Source: Streptomyces bluensis (lineage in GTDB: Bacteria; Actinomycetota; Actinomycetes; Streptomycetales; Streptomycetaceae). Taken from it: a DNA stretch of 64,000 nucleotides. The stretch covers positions 62,001 to 126,000 of the forward strand of contig NZ_BMVM01000020.1 of the NCBI RefSeq assembly GCF_014650715.1. Direction: 5' to 3'. This document shows, piece by piece, positions 7,457 through 14,876 of this stretch. Both the position numbers and the translations under genes were made by a program. How positions within the stretch are numbered: position 1 is the stretch's first letter; each line of letters begins with the position of its first letter. The notes below the pieces were generated by a model. It saw only the letters and a program-made list of their open reading frames with translations. It made no database searches and was not told the DNA's origin.

Positions 7457-8632
7457 CTACTGCCCCAGCCCGCTCAGTACCGTCTCCGCGTGCTTCAGGG
7501 CGCCCTCGGCGACCTCCAGGTCGGGGGTGAGGCCCTGGCCGTCGACGCCGCGGCCGGAGGGGGTGCGGTAGTGGCCGACGGTCAGTTCGGCAACCGAGCC
7601 GTCGGGCAGACGGCTCGGCATCTGGACGGAGCCCTTGCCGAAGGTGCGGGAGCCCACGACGACCGCGCGGCCGCGGTCCTGGAGGGCGCCGGTGAGGAGT
7701 TCGGCCGCGCTCATCGTGCCGCCGTCGACGAGTGCGACCAGGGGTCTCGTGGTGTCGCCGCCCGGGTCGGCGTGCAGGGCGCGCTGGGCGCCGTTCACGT
7801 CGTACGTGGCGACCAGGCCGCCGTCGAGGAAGGCGGAGGCGGTGGTGACGGCCTCGGTGACCAGTCCGCCGGAGTTGCCGCGCAGGTCGAGGACGATCCG
7901 CGCGTCGCCGGGCGCCTGCCGGAGGGCGGTGCGTACGCGGTCGCCCGAGCCCTTGGTGAAGGCGGCGACCTTGATGACGGTGACCCCGTCGGGGAGTCTG
8001 CGGACGGTCACCGGGTCCGTGGAGAGGCGGGCCCGGCGCAGGGTCTCGCTCCACGCGCGCGTGCCGCGCTCCAGGCCCAGGGAGACCGTCGTGCCGGCGG
8101 AGGCGTCCTCGGCGTCGCCGCGCAGCAGGGAGAGGACCTCGGTGACGGGCCGGCCGTCGACGTCCTCGCCGTCGACGCTGCGCAGCCGGTCGCCCTTGCG
8201 GATGCCCGCGTCGGCGGCGGGCGAGCCGTCCCGGACGCGGGTCACCTCGATCCGGCCGTCGATCTCGCGCCGGGCCCACAGTCCGACACCGGTGTACGCG
8301 CCGTCGAGGGCCTCCTGGAACTCCTCGTACTCGCCCTCGGAGTACACCGCGGCCCAGCGGTCCCCGCTACGGCTGACCGCGCGCTCGGCGGCCTCCACGG
8401 GGGACTCGCCGTCGGCCATGGCCTCGGCCGCGGCCCTGGCGACGTACTCGCGGTGGCCCTCGGGCGTGGCGCGGGAGGCAGCGGCCGAGTCGCGGTCCTG
8501 GCCGCCCTGCTCGCCGGGGGCGCCGAACGAGCCGGTCGCGGCGCCCGTCGCGAGGACGCTCGCGAAGACGAATGTCAGGGCCGCCCCGCGGCGGAAGCGG
8601 TGGGGCCGACAGATCGGGTCGTGGCCTGACAT
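7457..8632 (-). CDS. S41 family C-terminal processing peptidase with PDZ domain
   Basis: 391 aa, exported or membrane-tethered serine protease. The N-terminus has a signal-like hydrophobic run (GAALTFVFASVLATGAATG at about 16-34). A PDZ domain covers about 110-190 (VGLWARREIDGRIEVTRV, RKGDRLRSVDGEDV) and binds substrate C-termini. The catalytic dyad is Ser308 in GGTMSAAELL and Lys333 in RTFGKGSVQ. It lies between ftsX and smpB, all on the minus strand, a conserved arrangement in Streptomyces. The substrate is unknown; a link to FtsEX-controlled envelope work is only positional inference. Confidence 0.93.
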   Translation of the reverse strand: MSGHDPICRPHRFRRGAALTFVFASVLATGAATGSFGAPGEQGGQDRDSAAASRATPEGHREYVARAAAEAMADGESPVEAAERAVSRSGDRWAAVYSEGEYEEFQEALDGAYTGVGLWARREIDGRIEVTRVRDGSPAADAGIRKGDRLRSVDGEDVDGRPVTEVLSLLRGDAEDASAGTTVSLGLERGTRAWSETLRRARLSTDPVTVRRLPDGVTVIKVAAFTKGSGDRVRTALRQAPGDARIVLDLRGNSGGLVTEAVTTASAFLDGGLVATYDVNGAQRALHADPGGDTTRPLVALVDGGTMSAAELLTGALQDRGRAVVVGSRTFGKGSVQMPSRLPDGSVAELTVGHYRTPSGRGVDGQGLTPDLEVAEGALKHAETVLSGLGQ

Positions 8633-8656
8633 GCCGGTGAGTCTAGGACAACGCGA

Positions 8657-8688
8657 AGGGCCGTACGGCCGGTTGACCGGACGGCCCT
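8657..8688 (-). terminator. Terminator hairpin after ftsX
   Basis: AGGGCCGT (8657-8664) pairs with ACGGCCCT (8681-8688), with an inner CCGG-TTGA-CCGG. It sits in the 67-bp gap between ftsX and the S41 protease gene and probably separates their transcripts at least partly. Confidence 0.6.
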
Positions 8689-8699
8689 GTTGGCGTGCG

Positions 8700-9617
8700 T
8701 CACACCTTCAGGTACTTGCGCAATGCGAAGAAGGCGGCAAGGGCGGGCATCAGGAAGCTCGCCGCGAGGATGAGCGGCAGCTTGGTCAGCACCGCGTCCC
8801 AGCCGACGAAGTTGATGAGTTGGAGCTTCTCCGACAGGGCCACGCCGTTGTCGATCACGAAGTACTGCCCGAGCACGAGGAACGAGCAGGCGATGGTGCC
8901 GCCGATGAGCCCGGCGACCGCGGCCTCCATGATGAACGGCGCCTGGATGTAGAACCCGGAGGCGCCCACGAGCCGCATGATCCCGGTCTCACGACGGCGG
9001 CTGAACGCCGAGACGCGCACCGTGTTGACGATCAGCAGCAGCGCCACGATCAGCATGACGAACATCACGCCGCGCGCCGCCCAGTTGAGGTATCCGAGCA
9101 ACGTGAACAGATTGTCCAGGATGCCCTTCTGGTCCTGAACGGACTGCACACCGGCCCGGCCGTTGAAGGCACTTGCGATGACCTGGTACTTCTCCGGGTC
9201 CTTCAACTTGATCCGGTACGACTCCTGCATCTGGTCCGGGGTGAGGCTGCTGGCCAGCGGGGAGTCGCCGAACTGCTCCTTGTAGTGCTTGTAGGCCTGG
9301 TCCTGCGACTCGTACAGCACCGTGTCGACGACGTTCATCTTGTCCAGATCGGCCTTGATCTGGCCCTTCTGCTCCGTGGTGACGGCGCCCTTGGCGCAGT
9401 TGGGGTCGGACTCCGCGTCGCTCTTGTTGCAGAGGAAGATCGAGACGTTGACCTTGTCGTACCAGTAGCCCTTCATCTGGTTGACCTGGTCACTCATCAG
9501 GAGCGAGCCGCCGAACAGGGCCAGGGAGAGGCCCACGGAGACAATGACCGCGAACGTCATCGTCAGATTGCGGCGGAGACCTACACCGATCTCCGAGAGA
9601 ACGAACTGGGCGCGCAT
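8700..9617 (-). CDS. ftsX: Cell division ABC permease FtsX
   Basis: 305 aa. Inner-membrane partner of FtsE that transmits ATP-driven movement to peptidoglycan hydrolases outside the cell. TM1 (LTMTFAVIVSVGLSLALFGG) is followed by a large extracytoplasmic domain (about 45-170) containing a cysteine pair (FLCNKSDAESDPNC), then three more TM segments (LNWAARGVMFVMLIVALLLI onward) and the FtsX signature RRRETGIMRLVGAS. It begins 34 bp after ftsE on the same strand. Confidence 0.97.
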   Translation of the reverse strand: MRAQFVLSEIGVGLRRNLTMTFAVIVSVGLSLALFGGSLLMSDQVNQMKGYWYDKVNVSIFLCNKSDAESDPNCAKGAVTTEQKGQIKADLDKMNVVDTVLYESQDQAYKHYKEQFGDSPLASSLTPDQMQESYRIKLKDPEKYQVIASAFNGRAGVQSVQDQKGILDNLFTLLGYLNWAARGVMFVMLIVALLLIVNTVRVSAFSRRRETGIMRLVGASGFYIQAPFIMEAAVAGLIGGTIACSFLVLGQYFVIDNGVALSEKLQLINFVGWDAVLTKLPLILAASFLMPALAAFFALRKYLKV

Positions 9618-9651
9618 GGCGTCTTCTTCCGGCCTTTCCGTGGGCGGTGGA

Positions 9652-10341
9652 TCAGTGCTGGTAGCCGTAGACGCCGCGCGCCTGGTCGCGGACGAGGAGG
9701 CCCTTTTCCAGCTCGATGACGCGCTTGCGCATCTGGTCCACGATGTTCTGGTCGTGGGTCGCCATCACCACGGTCGTCCCGGTCCGGTTGATCCGGTCGA
9801 GCAGCTTCATGATGCCGACGGAGGTCTGCGGGTCGAGGTTGCCGGTCGGCTCGTCGGCGATCAGCAGCTTCGGCCGGTTGACGAAGGCGCGCGCGATGGC
9901 CACGCGCTGCTGCTCACCACCGGACAGCTCACCGGGCATACGGTCCTCCTTGCCGCCGAGCCCGACGAGGTCGAGCACCTGCGGCACGGACTTGCGGATC
10001 TCGCCGCGTGACTTGCCGATGACCTCCTGCGCGAACGCGACGTTCTCACCGACCGTCTTGTTCGGCAGCAGCCGGAAGTCCTGGAACACCGTGCCCAGCT
10101 GGCGGCGGATCTGCGGCACCTTCCAGTTGGACACCCGGGCGAGGTCCTTGCCCAGGACGTGCACCTGGCCGTGGCTGGCGCGCTCCTCGCGGAGGATCAG
10201 CCGCAGGAAGGTGGACTTTCCGGAGCCGGAGGAGCCCACAAGGAACACGAACTCGCCCCTCTCGACCTCCAGGGAGACATCCCTGAGGGCGGGGCGGGTC
10301 TGCTTGGGGTAGACCTTGGAGACATTGTCGAATCGGATCAC
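9652..10341 (-). CDS. ftsE: Cell division ATP-binding protein FtsE
   Basis: 229 aa. Cytoplasmic ATPase of the FtsEX complex. Walker A GSSGSGKS at 36-43, signature LSGGEQQR at 139-146, Walker B LLIADEP at about 159-165, and the switch His in MATHDQNIVDQ. The frame is open for 20 codons upstream, but GTG at 10341 (MIRFDNVSKVYPKQTRPALR) gives the standard family start. It heads the ftsE-ftsX operon. Confidence 0.97.
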   Translation of the reverse strand: MIRFDNVSKVYPKQTRPALRDVSLEVERGEFVFLVGSSGSGKSTFLRLILREERASHGQVHVLGKDLARVSNWKVPQIRRQLGTVFQDFRLLPNKTVGENVAFAQEVIGKSRGEIRKSVPQVLDLVGLGGKEDRMPGELSGGEQQRVAIARAFVNRPKLLIADEPTGNLDPQTSVGIMKLLDRINRTGTTVVMATHDQNIVDQMRKRVIELEKGLLVRDQARGVYGYQH

Positions 10342-10620
10342 GGATGCACCACGGGTCGCCGGGGGTAGATGAGCGTGACCATACGCGAACCCGGTGCACA
10401 AGCGCAGTCACCGGAGGGGTTGCGTGGGAGATGTGTGTTTTTGTACGGGGGTACGGGGCACCGCCACGCGGGGGCACGGGGGCGTACCGGCCAAGGCCCC
10501 GCAGGGACCCCGCGCTCTTTCCGGAGGAACCTGGCACAGTGGAGAGGGGAACGGTTGACTTCCCCGGAGCGTTGAGTGCGTGAACGCGTGGAATGGACAT
10601 GTGCGAGGAGGGCGAGGCGC

Positions 10621-10812
10621 ATGACGTACGACCGGTTGGTGTGCGCGAACTGCGCGGCGCCCGTGAGCGAGGGTCGCTGCCCCGTCTGCCGGGCGAGCCG
10701 TGAGCGGCTGCAGCAGGACGGCCCCTTCGCGGGGCTGAACCCGATGGCGCTGATCGCGCTGCTCGCCGTGCTGATCGCGGCGGTGGCGCTGCTGGCGCAC
10801 CAGACGGTGTAG
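10621..10812 (+). CDS. Small zinc-ribbon, single-TM protein
   Basis: 63 aa. Start ATG at 10621 follows a good GAGGAG at 10605-10610. The N-terminal half has two CxxC pairs (LVCANCAAPVSEGRCPVCRA), a likely zinc ribbon; the C-terminal half is one TM helix (MALIALLAVLIAAVALLAHQ). It is probably a small membrane protein with a cytoplasmic zinc ribbon. I do not recognise a function. It is flanked by minus-strand genes and followed by a strong bidirectional terminator. Confidence 0.8.
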   Translation: MTYDRLVCANCAAPVSEGRCPVCRASRERLQQDGPFAGLNPMALIALLAVLIAAVALLAHQTV

Positions 10813-10860
10813 GACACCGGAGAGCGCGTAGAGCACGCGGAAGAAGCACCAGGGCAGGCG

Positions 10861-10893
10861 GAAGGGCCCGGAGCGAGTCGCTCCGGGCCCTTC
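10861..10893. terminator. Bidirectional terminator between convergent genes
   Basis: GAAGGGCCCGGAG (10861-10873) pairs perfectly with CTCCGGGCCCTTC (10881-10893). It lies between the zinc-ribbon gene (plus) and the LAETG protein gene (minus). Confidence 0.9.
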
Positions 10894-10929
10894 CTCGTGC
10901 GTACCGCGAGGTGCGGCGAGCCGTCAGGC

Positions 10930-11529
10930 TCAGGCAGCGGCGCCGCCGCGGCCGCCCATCATGCGGGGAAGCAGACGGAAGCCGATACCACCGGCGATCA
11001 TCGTGGCGGCCCCGACCAGCAGGAACGTGGTCTCGGCGGCACCGGTCTCGGCGAGCTCGTCACCGCCCTGAGCCGCGGTGTTGGTCCCGGCGGGGACGCT
11101 CGAACCGGTGTCGGTCAGGGAGGAGGAACCCTCTTCCTGGGCGGCGGCGTCGTTGCCGCTGCCGCCGTTGGGGTCGGTGTTGTTGCCGCCCCCGTTGCCA
11201 CCTCCGTTGTTGCCGTTTCCGTTGCCGTTCCCATTGCCGTTCCCGTTACCGTTGCCCGGGTCCTCCGTGGGCTCGCTCGGCTCGGTCGGCTCCTCGCTGG
11301 GCGGCTCTTCCGTGATCGGCGGCACCGACGGCTCCGCCGGGTCCTCCGGGATGCCCGTCTCGGAGGGCGTCGGCGCCGGGGTCGTCGGGGCTTCGCTGCA
11401 CAGGAGCCCGAGCAGGCAGTCCTCGGTCTCCGTGGCGGACGCCGCACCGGCGGCGGTCATCGAGGCGCCGGCGGCGATCACGGCACCGGCGGCCACCCGT
11501 GCCAGGCGGATCCGCGTCTTCTTGGTCAT
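10930..11529 (-). CDS. LAETG-motif cell-wall-anchored protein
   Basis: 199 aa, exported. A basic signal peptide with AxA cleavage (MTKKTRIRLARVAAGAVIAA, cleavage near residue 32) is followed by a Pro/Thr/Glu-rich stalk (50-90), a (Gly-Asn)n run at 92-107, then the sorting signal LAETG (159-163), a hydrophobic helix (TTFLLVGAATMIAGGIGF) and a short basic tail (RMMGGRGG). LAETG is the type recognised by class E sortases of Streptomyces, so the protein is likely linked to peptidoglycan. There is no globular domain, so it is probably a spacer or matrix-type surface protein. GGGGGTAG precedes the ATG. Confidence 0.88.
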   Translation of the reverse strand: MTKKTRIRLARVAAGAVIAAGASMTAAGAASATETEDCLLGLLCSEAPTTPAPTPSETGIPEDPAEPSVPPITEEPPSEEPTEPSEPTEDPGNGNGNGNGNGNGNGNNGGGNGGGNNTDPNGGSGNDAAAQEEGSSSLTDTGSSVPAGTNTAAQGGDELAETGAAETTFLLVGAATMIAGGIGFRLLPRMMGGRGGAAA

Positions 11530-11773
11530 GTGTCTGCTACCCCCAGTAGCTCATCGTCAATAGAGCAGCGTTCAGGGCCACGGCGTCAGGGGTAGCTCGT
11601 TCACTCCAGCCCCCCGCGTCACATGCGCCCCAGAGATACGCATGCCACGCTTCACCCTTCCGAGTTTTCATGGCAACGTCAAGGCCGTTGCGCGCGCAAT
11701 ATCCGCTTCCGCGCAATTTGAACCCGGACAAGAGATGTGAGTGTGACGTAAAAGCCAGACATCCCACACAGAA

Positions 11774-11808
11774 AAGGCAACTGCCGCCCGGTGGGCAGCA
11801 GTTGCCTT
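11774..11808 (-). terminator. Terminator of prfB
   Basis: 16-bp stem AAGGCAACTGCCGCCC (11774-11789) with GGGCAGCAGTTGCCTT (11793-11808), one wobble, 3-nt loop, followed on the minus strand by a TTTTC tract. It lies 38 bp beyond the prfB stop. Confidence 0.88.
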
Positions 11809-11845
11809 GTCGACAAAACGCTCCGCGCGTCAGCGCGTATGCGTG

Positions 11846-12952
11846 TTACTTCTCCTGCTGCTTGCGCCAGCGGATGCCGGCCTCAAGGAAGCCGTCGATC
11901 TCGCCGTTGAACACGGCCTCCGGGTTGCCGACTTCGTGCTCCGTGCGCAGGTCCTTGACCATCTGGTACGGGTGCAGGACGTACGAACGCATCTGGTTGC
12001 CCCAGGAGTTGCCGCCGTCGCCCTTCAGGGCGTCCATCTTGGCCTGCTCCTCCTGGCGGCGCCGCTCCAGCAGCTTGGCCTGCAGCACGTTCATGGCCGT
12101 GGCCTTGTTCTGGATCTGCGACCGCTCGTTCTGGCAGGAGACCACGATGCCGGTGGGGAGGTGGGTGATCCGCACGGCCGAGTCGGTGGTGTTGACGCCC
12201 TGTCCGCCGGGTCCGGAGGACCGGTAGACGTCGATGCGCAGCTCGCTCTCGTCGATCTCGACGTGGTCGGACTGCTCGACGACGGGCAGCACCTCCACGC
12301 CCGCGAAGGAGGTCTGCCGCCGGCCCTGGTTGTCGAACGGGGAGATACGGACGAGACGGTGGGTGCCCTGCTCGACGGACAAGGTGCCGTACGCGTACGG
12401 GATCTGCACGGCGAAGGTGGTGGACTTGATGCCCGCCTCCTCCGCGTACGACGTCTCGTAGACCTCGGTCTTGTAGCCGTGCTGCTCGGCCCAGCGCAGG
12501 TACATCCGCTGGAGCTTCTCCGCGAAGTCCGCGGCGTCGACCCCGCCGGCCTCCGCACGGATGTTGACGAGCGCCTCGCGGGCGTCGTACTCCCCGCTGA
12601 GGAGTGTCCGGACCTCCATCTCGTCCAGGGCCTTCTTGACGGCGGCGAGCTCGGACTCGGCCTCGGCGCGGGTGTCCGGGTCGTCCTCCTCCTCGGCCAT
12701 CTCGAAGAGGACACCGAGGTCGTCGATGCGACCGCGGAGGGCCTCGGCCTTCCTCACCTCCGCCTGGAGGTGACTCAGCTTGCTGGTGATCTTCTGCGCC
12801 TCTTCGGGGTTGTCCCACAGGGACGGCGCGGCCGCCTGCTCCTCGAGCACGGCGATATCTGCCCTCAGCTTGTCGAGGTCCAGGACGGCCTCGATCGACT
12901 CCATGGTCGAGGAGAGGGACTTGAGCTCTTCGGATACATCGACGACTGACAC
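11846..12952 (-). CDS. prfB: Peptide chain release factor 2
   Basis: 368 aa. Terminates translation at UGA and UAA. The stop-codon recognition tripeptide SPF is in RISPFDNQGRR and the peptidyl-tRNA hydrolysis GGQ motif in SSGPGGQGVNTTDSAVRITH. The frame is continuous, without the programmed frameshift found in many other bacteria. GTG at 12952 (MSVVDVSEELKSLSSTMESI) matches the usual actinobacterial N-terminus; a GGAGG sits very close to it. Confidence 0.96.
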   Translation of the reverse strand: MSVVDVSEELKSLSSTMESIEAVLDLDKLRADIAVLEEQAAAPSLWDNPEEAQKITSKLSHLQAEVRKAEALRGRIDDLGVLFEMAEEEDDPDTRAEAESELAAVKKALDEMEVRTLLSGEYDAREALVNIRAEAGGVDAADFAEKLQRMYLRWAEQHGYKTEVYETSYAEEAGIKSTTFAVQIPYAYGTLSVEQGTHRLVRISPFDNQGRRQTSFAGVEVLPVVEQSDHVEIDESELRIDVYRSSGPGGQGVNTTDSAVRITHLPTGIVVSCQNERSQIQNKATAMNVLQAKLLERRRQEEQAKMDALKGDGGNSWGNQMRSYVLHPYQMVKDLRTEHEVGNPEAVFNGEIDGFLEAGIRWRKQQEK

Positions 12953-13023
12953 GCCCTCCAGCCTAACGGCTGTGGCAAGCGGCCTGGCTCGACCGGCGGG
13001 GGCCGCGGCGGGGCGATGGCTGA

Positions 13024-13155
13024 GCCGGTGGCGGTGGCTGCAGCGACGGCGGTGGCGACGGCTACGGCAGTGGCGGTGGCGGTGGCGACGGCAGTGGCGG
13101 TGGCGGTGGCGACGGCTGCGGCTGCGGCTGCGGCTGCGGCTGCGGCTGCGGCTGT
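13024..13155. repeat. GC hexamer microsatellite
   Basis: Mixed GGCGGT/GGCGAC hexamers followed by six perfect GGCTGC units (13114-13149) and one GGCTGT. The period is a multiple of 3, so all frames stay open across it; no conserved protein results. Confidence 0.85.
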
Positions 13156-13253
13156 CCAGCGGTGTCCCTCGCCCCTGCCGCCCCTACCCGTCCCATCCCC
13201 AGGGGCTCCGCCCCTTCGACCCCGACTCAGGGGGCTGCGCCCCCGGCCCCCAT

Positions 13254-13342
13254 CGGGGCTCCGCCCCGGGCCCTGTTTCGGGCTCCGCCCCGGGCCCCGT
13301 TTCGGGCTCAGCCCCGGGCCCTGTTTCGGGCTCAGCCCCCGG
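13254..13342. repeat. 24-bp palindromic tandem repeat (3.7 units)
   Basis: Units at 13254, 13279, 13303 and 13327, consensus CGGGCTCCGCCCCGGGCCCT followed by GTTT. Each unit contains the self-complementary GGGCTCCGCCC/GGGCTCAGCCC type core common in Streptomyces spacers. Confidence 0.8.
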
Positions 13343-13465
13343 ACCCCCGCTCCTCAAACGCCGGAGGGGCTGGATTGTGCGGGGGTCTGGGGGCGCAGCC
13401 CCCAGGGACAGGATGGGACGGGTAGGGGCGGCGGGGGCGAGACAAGACCCCCGAGCGCCCAGCCG

Positions 13466-14698
13466 TCACGGGGACATCGGCGTTGAGTTCTTGGTGTCCG
13501 TGGGCGCACCGTCCGAGTCGTCGCCGGCCGTGGCGGCCCAGGTGCCCACCCCCACGGCCGCGAGCAACACCACCGCCGCCGCACCGAGCGTGATCCGCCG
13601 CCGCCGGGTCGTGGCCCGGTGACGGGCCGACCCGGGGCGCGGAGCACCCGCCGCCCGAGGCACGCGAGCCGTACCGCGCGCACCCCCGGCCAGCTCGTCC
13701 GGACCTGGCACCCGCATCGACGTGTGGGTGTCGCGGTTCGAGTCGGGCTTGGCTCCCGGCACCAGGGGCACCGCCCCGCGCCGCACCCGCTCCCGGGGCG
13801 CGGCCGTCTCGGGCTCCTCCTCGTACGCCTCCTGCGGCTCCGTATCCGGTTCGTCCACGTCCAACGGCGGCATCCCGGCCAGCGACGGCAGCTGCTCCCG
13901 CAACCGCGCGCCCAGCTCCGAGGCCCGCAGCCGCGAGGCCGGCGCCTTGGCCAGGCACTGCACGAGCAGCTGCCACAGCTCCTCCGGGATGCCGGGGAGG
14001 GGGACCACCGTCTCCGTCACGTGGCGGCGCAGCACCGCCCCCGGGTGCCCGCCGCCGAACGGGGTGAAGCCCGCCAGCAGCTCGTACAGCACCGTCGCCA
14101 GCGCGTAGATGTCGACCGCGGCCCGGGGTGGCAGGCCCTCCACGATCTCCGGTGCCAGGTAGTCCGGCGTGCCGATGATCTTCGTCGCGCGCGTACGGCG
14201 CGGGGAATCGATCAGCTTCGCGACGCCGAAGTCCGTGAGGAGGGCCGGGTGGGCGCCGCCCGGGCCCAGCGGGCCCTGCATGTCCAGCAGCACGTTCTCC
14301 GGCTTCACGTCACGGTGCACCACCCCCGCCGCGTGCGCCGCCGCCAGCGCGTCCGCGACGTCCGCCACGATCGCGACCGCGGCCTCGGGCGCCATCCGCC
14401 GCTCCCGGTCCAGGCGGGTGCGCAGATCCGTGCCGCGGACCAGGTCCATGACGAGCGCCAGGTCGTTGCCGTCGACCACGAGGTCCCGTACGGACACCAC
14501 GTTGCGGTGCTCCAGGCCCAGCAGCGCCGTGCGCTCCTGGACGAAGCGCCCCACGAGCTCCTGGTCGGACGCGAGGTCCTCGCGCAGCAGCTTGATGGCG
14601 ACGGGCCCCTCCGGACCCTCGCCCAGCCACACCGTGCCGGCACTGCCCCGCCCCAGAATCTGGTTCGCGGTGTACCGGCTCCCGATCTTCCGTGTCAA
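13466..14698 (-). CDS. pkaB: Membrane-anchored Ser/Thr protein kinase (PkaB-like)
   Basis: 410 aa. Kinase domain at about 8-270: glycine loop GRGSAG, Lys36 in VAIK, catalytic loop HRDVKPEN (Asp130, Asn135), DFG at 156-158, and the activation segment GTPDYLAPE. A disordered Pro/Glu/Arg juxtamembrane region follows, then one TM helix (ITLGAAAVVLLAAVGVGTWA) and a short extracellular tail. The kinase side is cytoplasmic. It is paired with a second kinase just upstream on the same strand; from memory this matches S. coelicolor pkaB/pkaA in order and size, so the symbol is by inference. No PASTA sensor domains, so the signal is unknown. Confidence 0.9.
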   Translation of the reverse strand: MTRKIGSRYTANQILGRGSAGTVWLGEGPEGPVAIKLLREDLASDQELVGRFVQERTALLGLEHRNVVSVRDLVVDGNDLALVMDLVRGTDLRTRLDRERRMAPEAAVAIVADVADALAAAHAAGVVHRDVKPENVLLDMQGPLGPGGAHPALLTDFGVAKLIDSPRRTRATKIIGTPDYLAPEIVEGLPPRAAVDIYALATVLYELLAGFTPFGGGHPGAVLRRHVTETVVPLPGIPEELWQLLVQCLAKAPASRLRASELGARLREQLPSLAGMPPLDVDEPDTEPQEAYEEEPETAAPRERVRRGAVPLVPGAKPDSNRDTHTSMRVPGPDELAGGARGTARVPRAAGAPRPGSARHRATTRRRRITLGAAAVVLLAAVGVGTWAATAGDDSDGAPTDTKNSTPMSP

Positions 14699-14876
14699 AA
14701 CTGCTCCTACGGACGCGTGTTGTCGCTAAAACTACGCGTCCGACGAGCCAACCTTCACCGCGGAGACGGAAATCACCCGTCAGATGTCGACAAGTCACCA
14801 GCCTCGGTGACGTATCGCGGACGCACGAAACCGACGCACGAAGACGAATAAGCCGGAACCGGAACCGGAGCCGCGG

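Larger units (their letters stand above)
12953..13465. other. Repeat-rich spacer between prfB and the first kinase gene
   Basis: About 510 bp with no believable gene; the long open frames here are products of the GC-only composition. It contains a hexamer microsatellite (13024-13155), a 24-bp palindromic tandem repeat (13254-13342), and a dispersed Streptomyces-type motif (TCCTCAAACGCCGGAGG at 13351-13367) followed by a GGGGGCGCAGCCCCC palindrome. Confidence 0.75.

Noticed and set aside
11530..11760. Riboswitch in the long leader of the LAETG protein gene
   Set aside because: No conserved riboswitch core was recognised; only a leader of about 230 nt without clear structure.
11846..12952. Programmed frameshift in prfB
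   Set aside because: The frame is continuous from start to GGQ and stop, with no internal UGA.
13016..13486. Ala/Val-rich frame across the hexamer microsatellite
   Set aside because: Any frame stays open through a 6-bp GC repeat; no start context or conserved domain.
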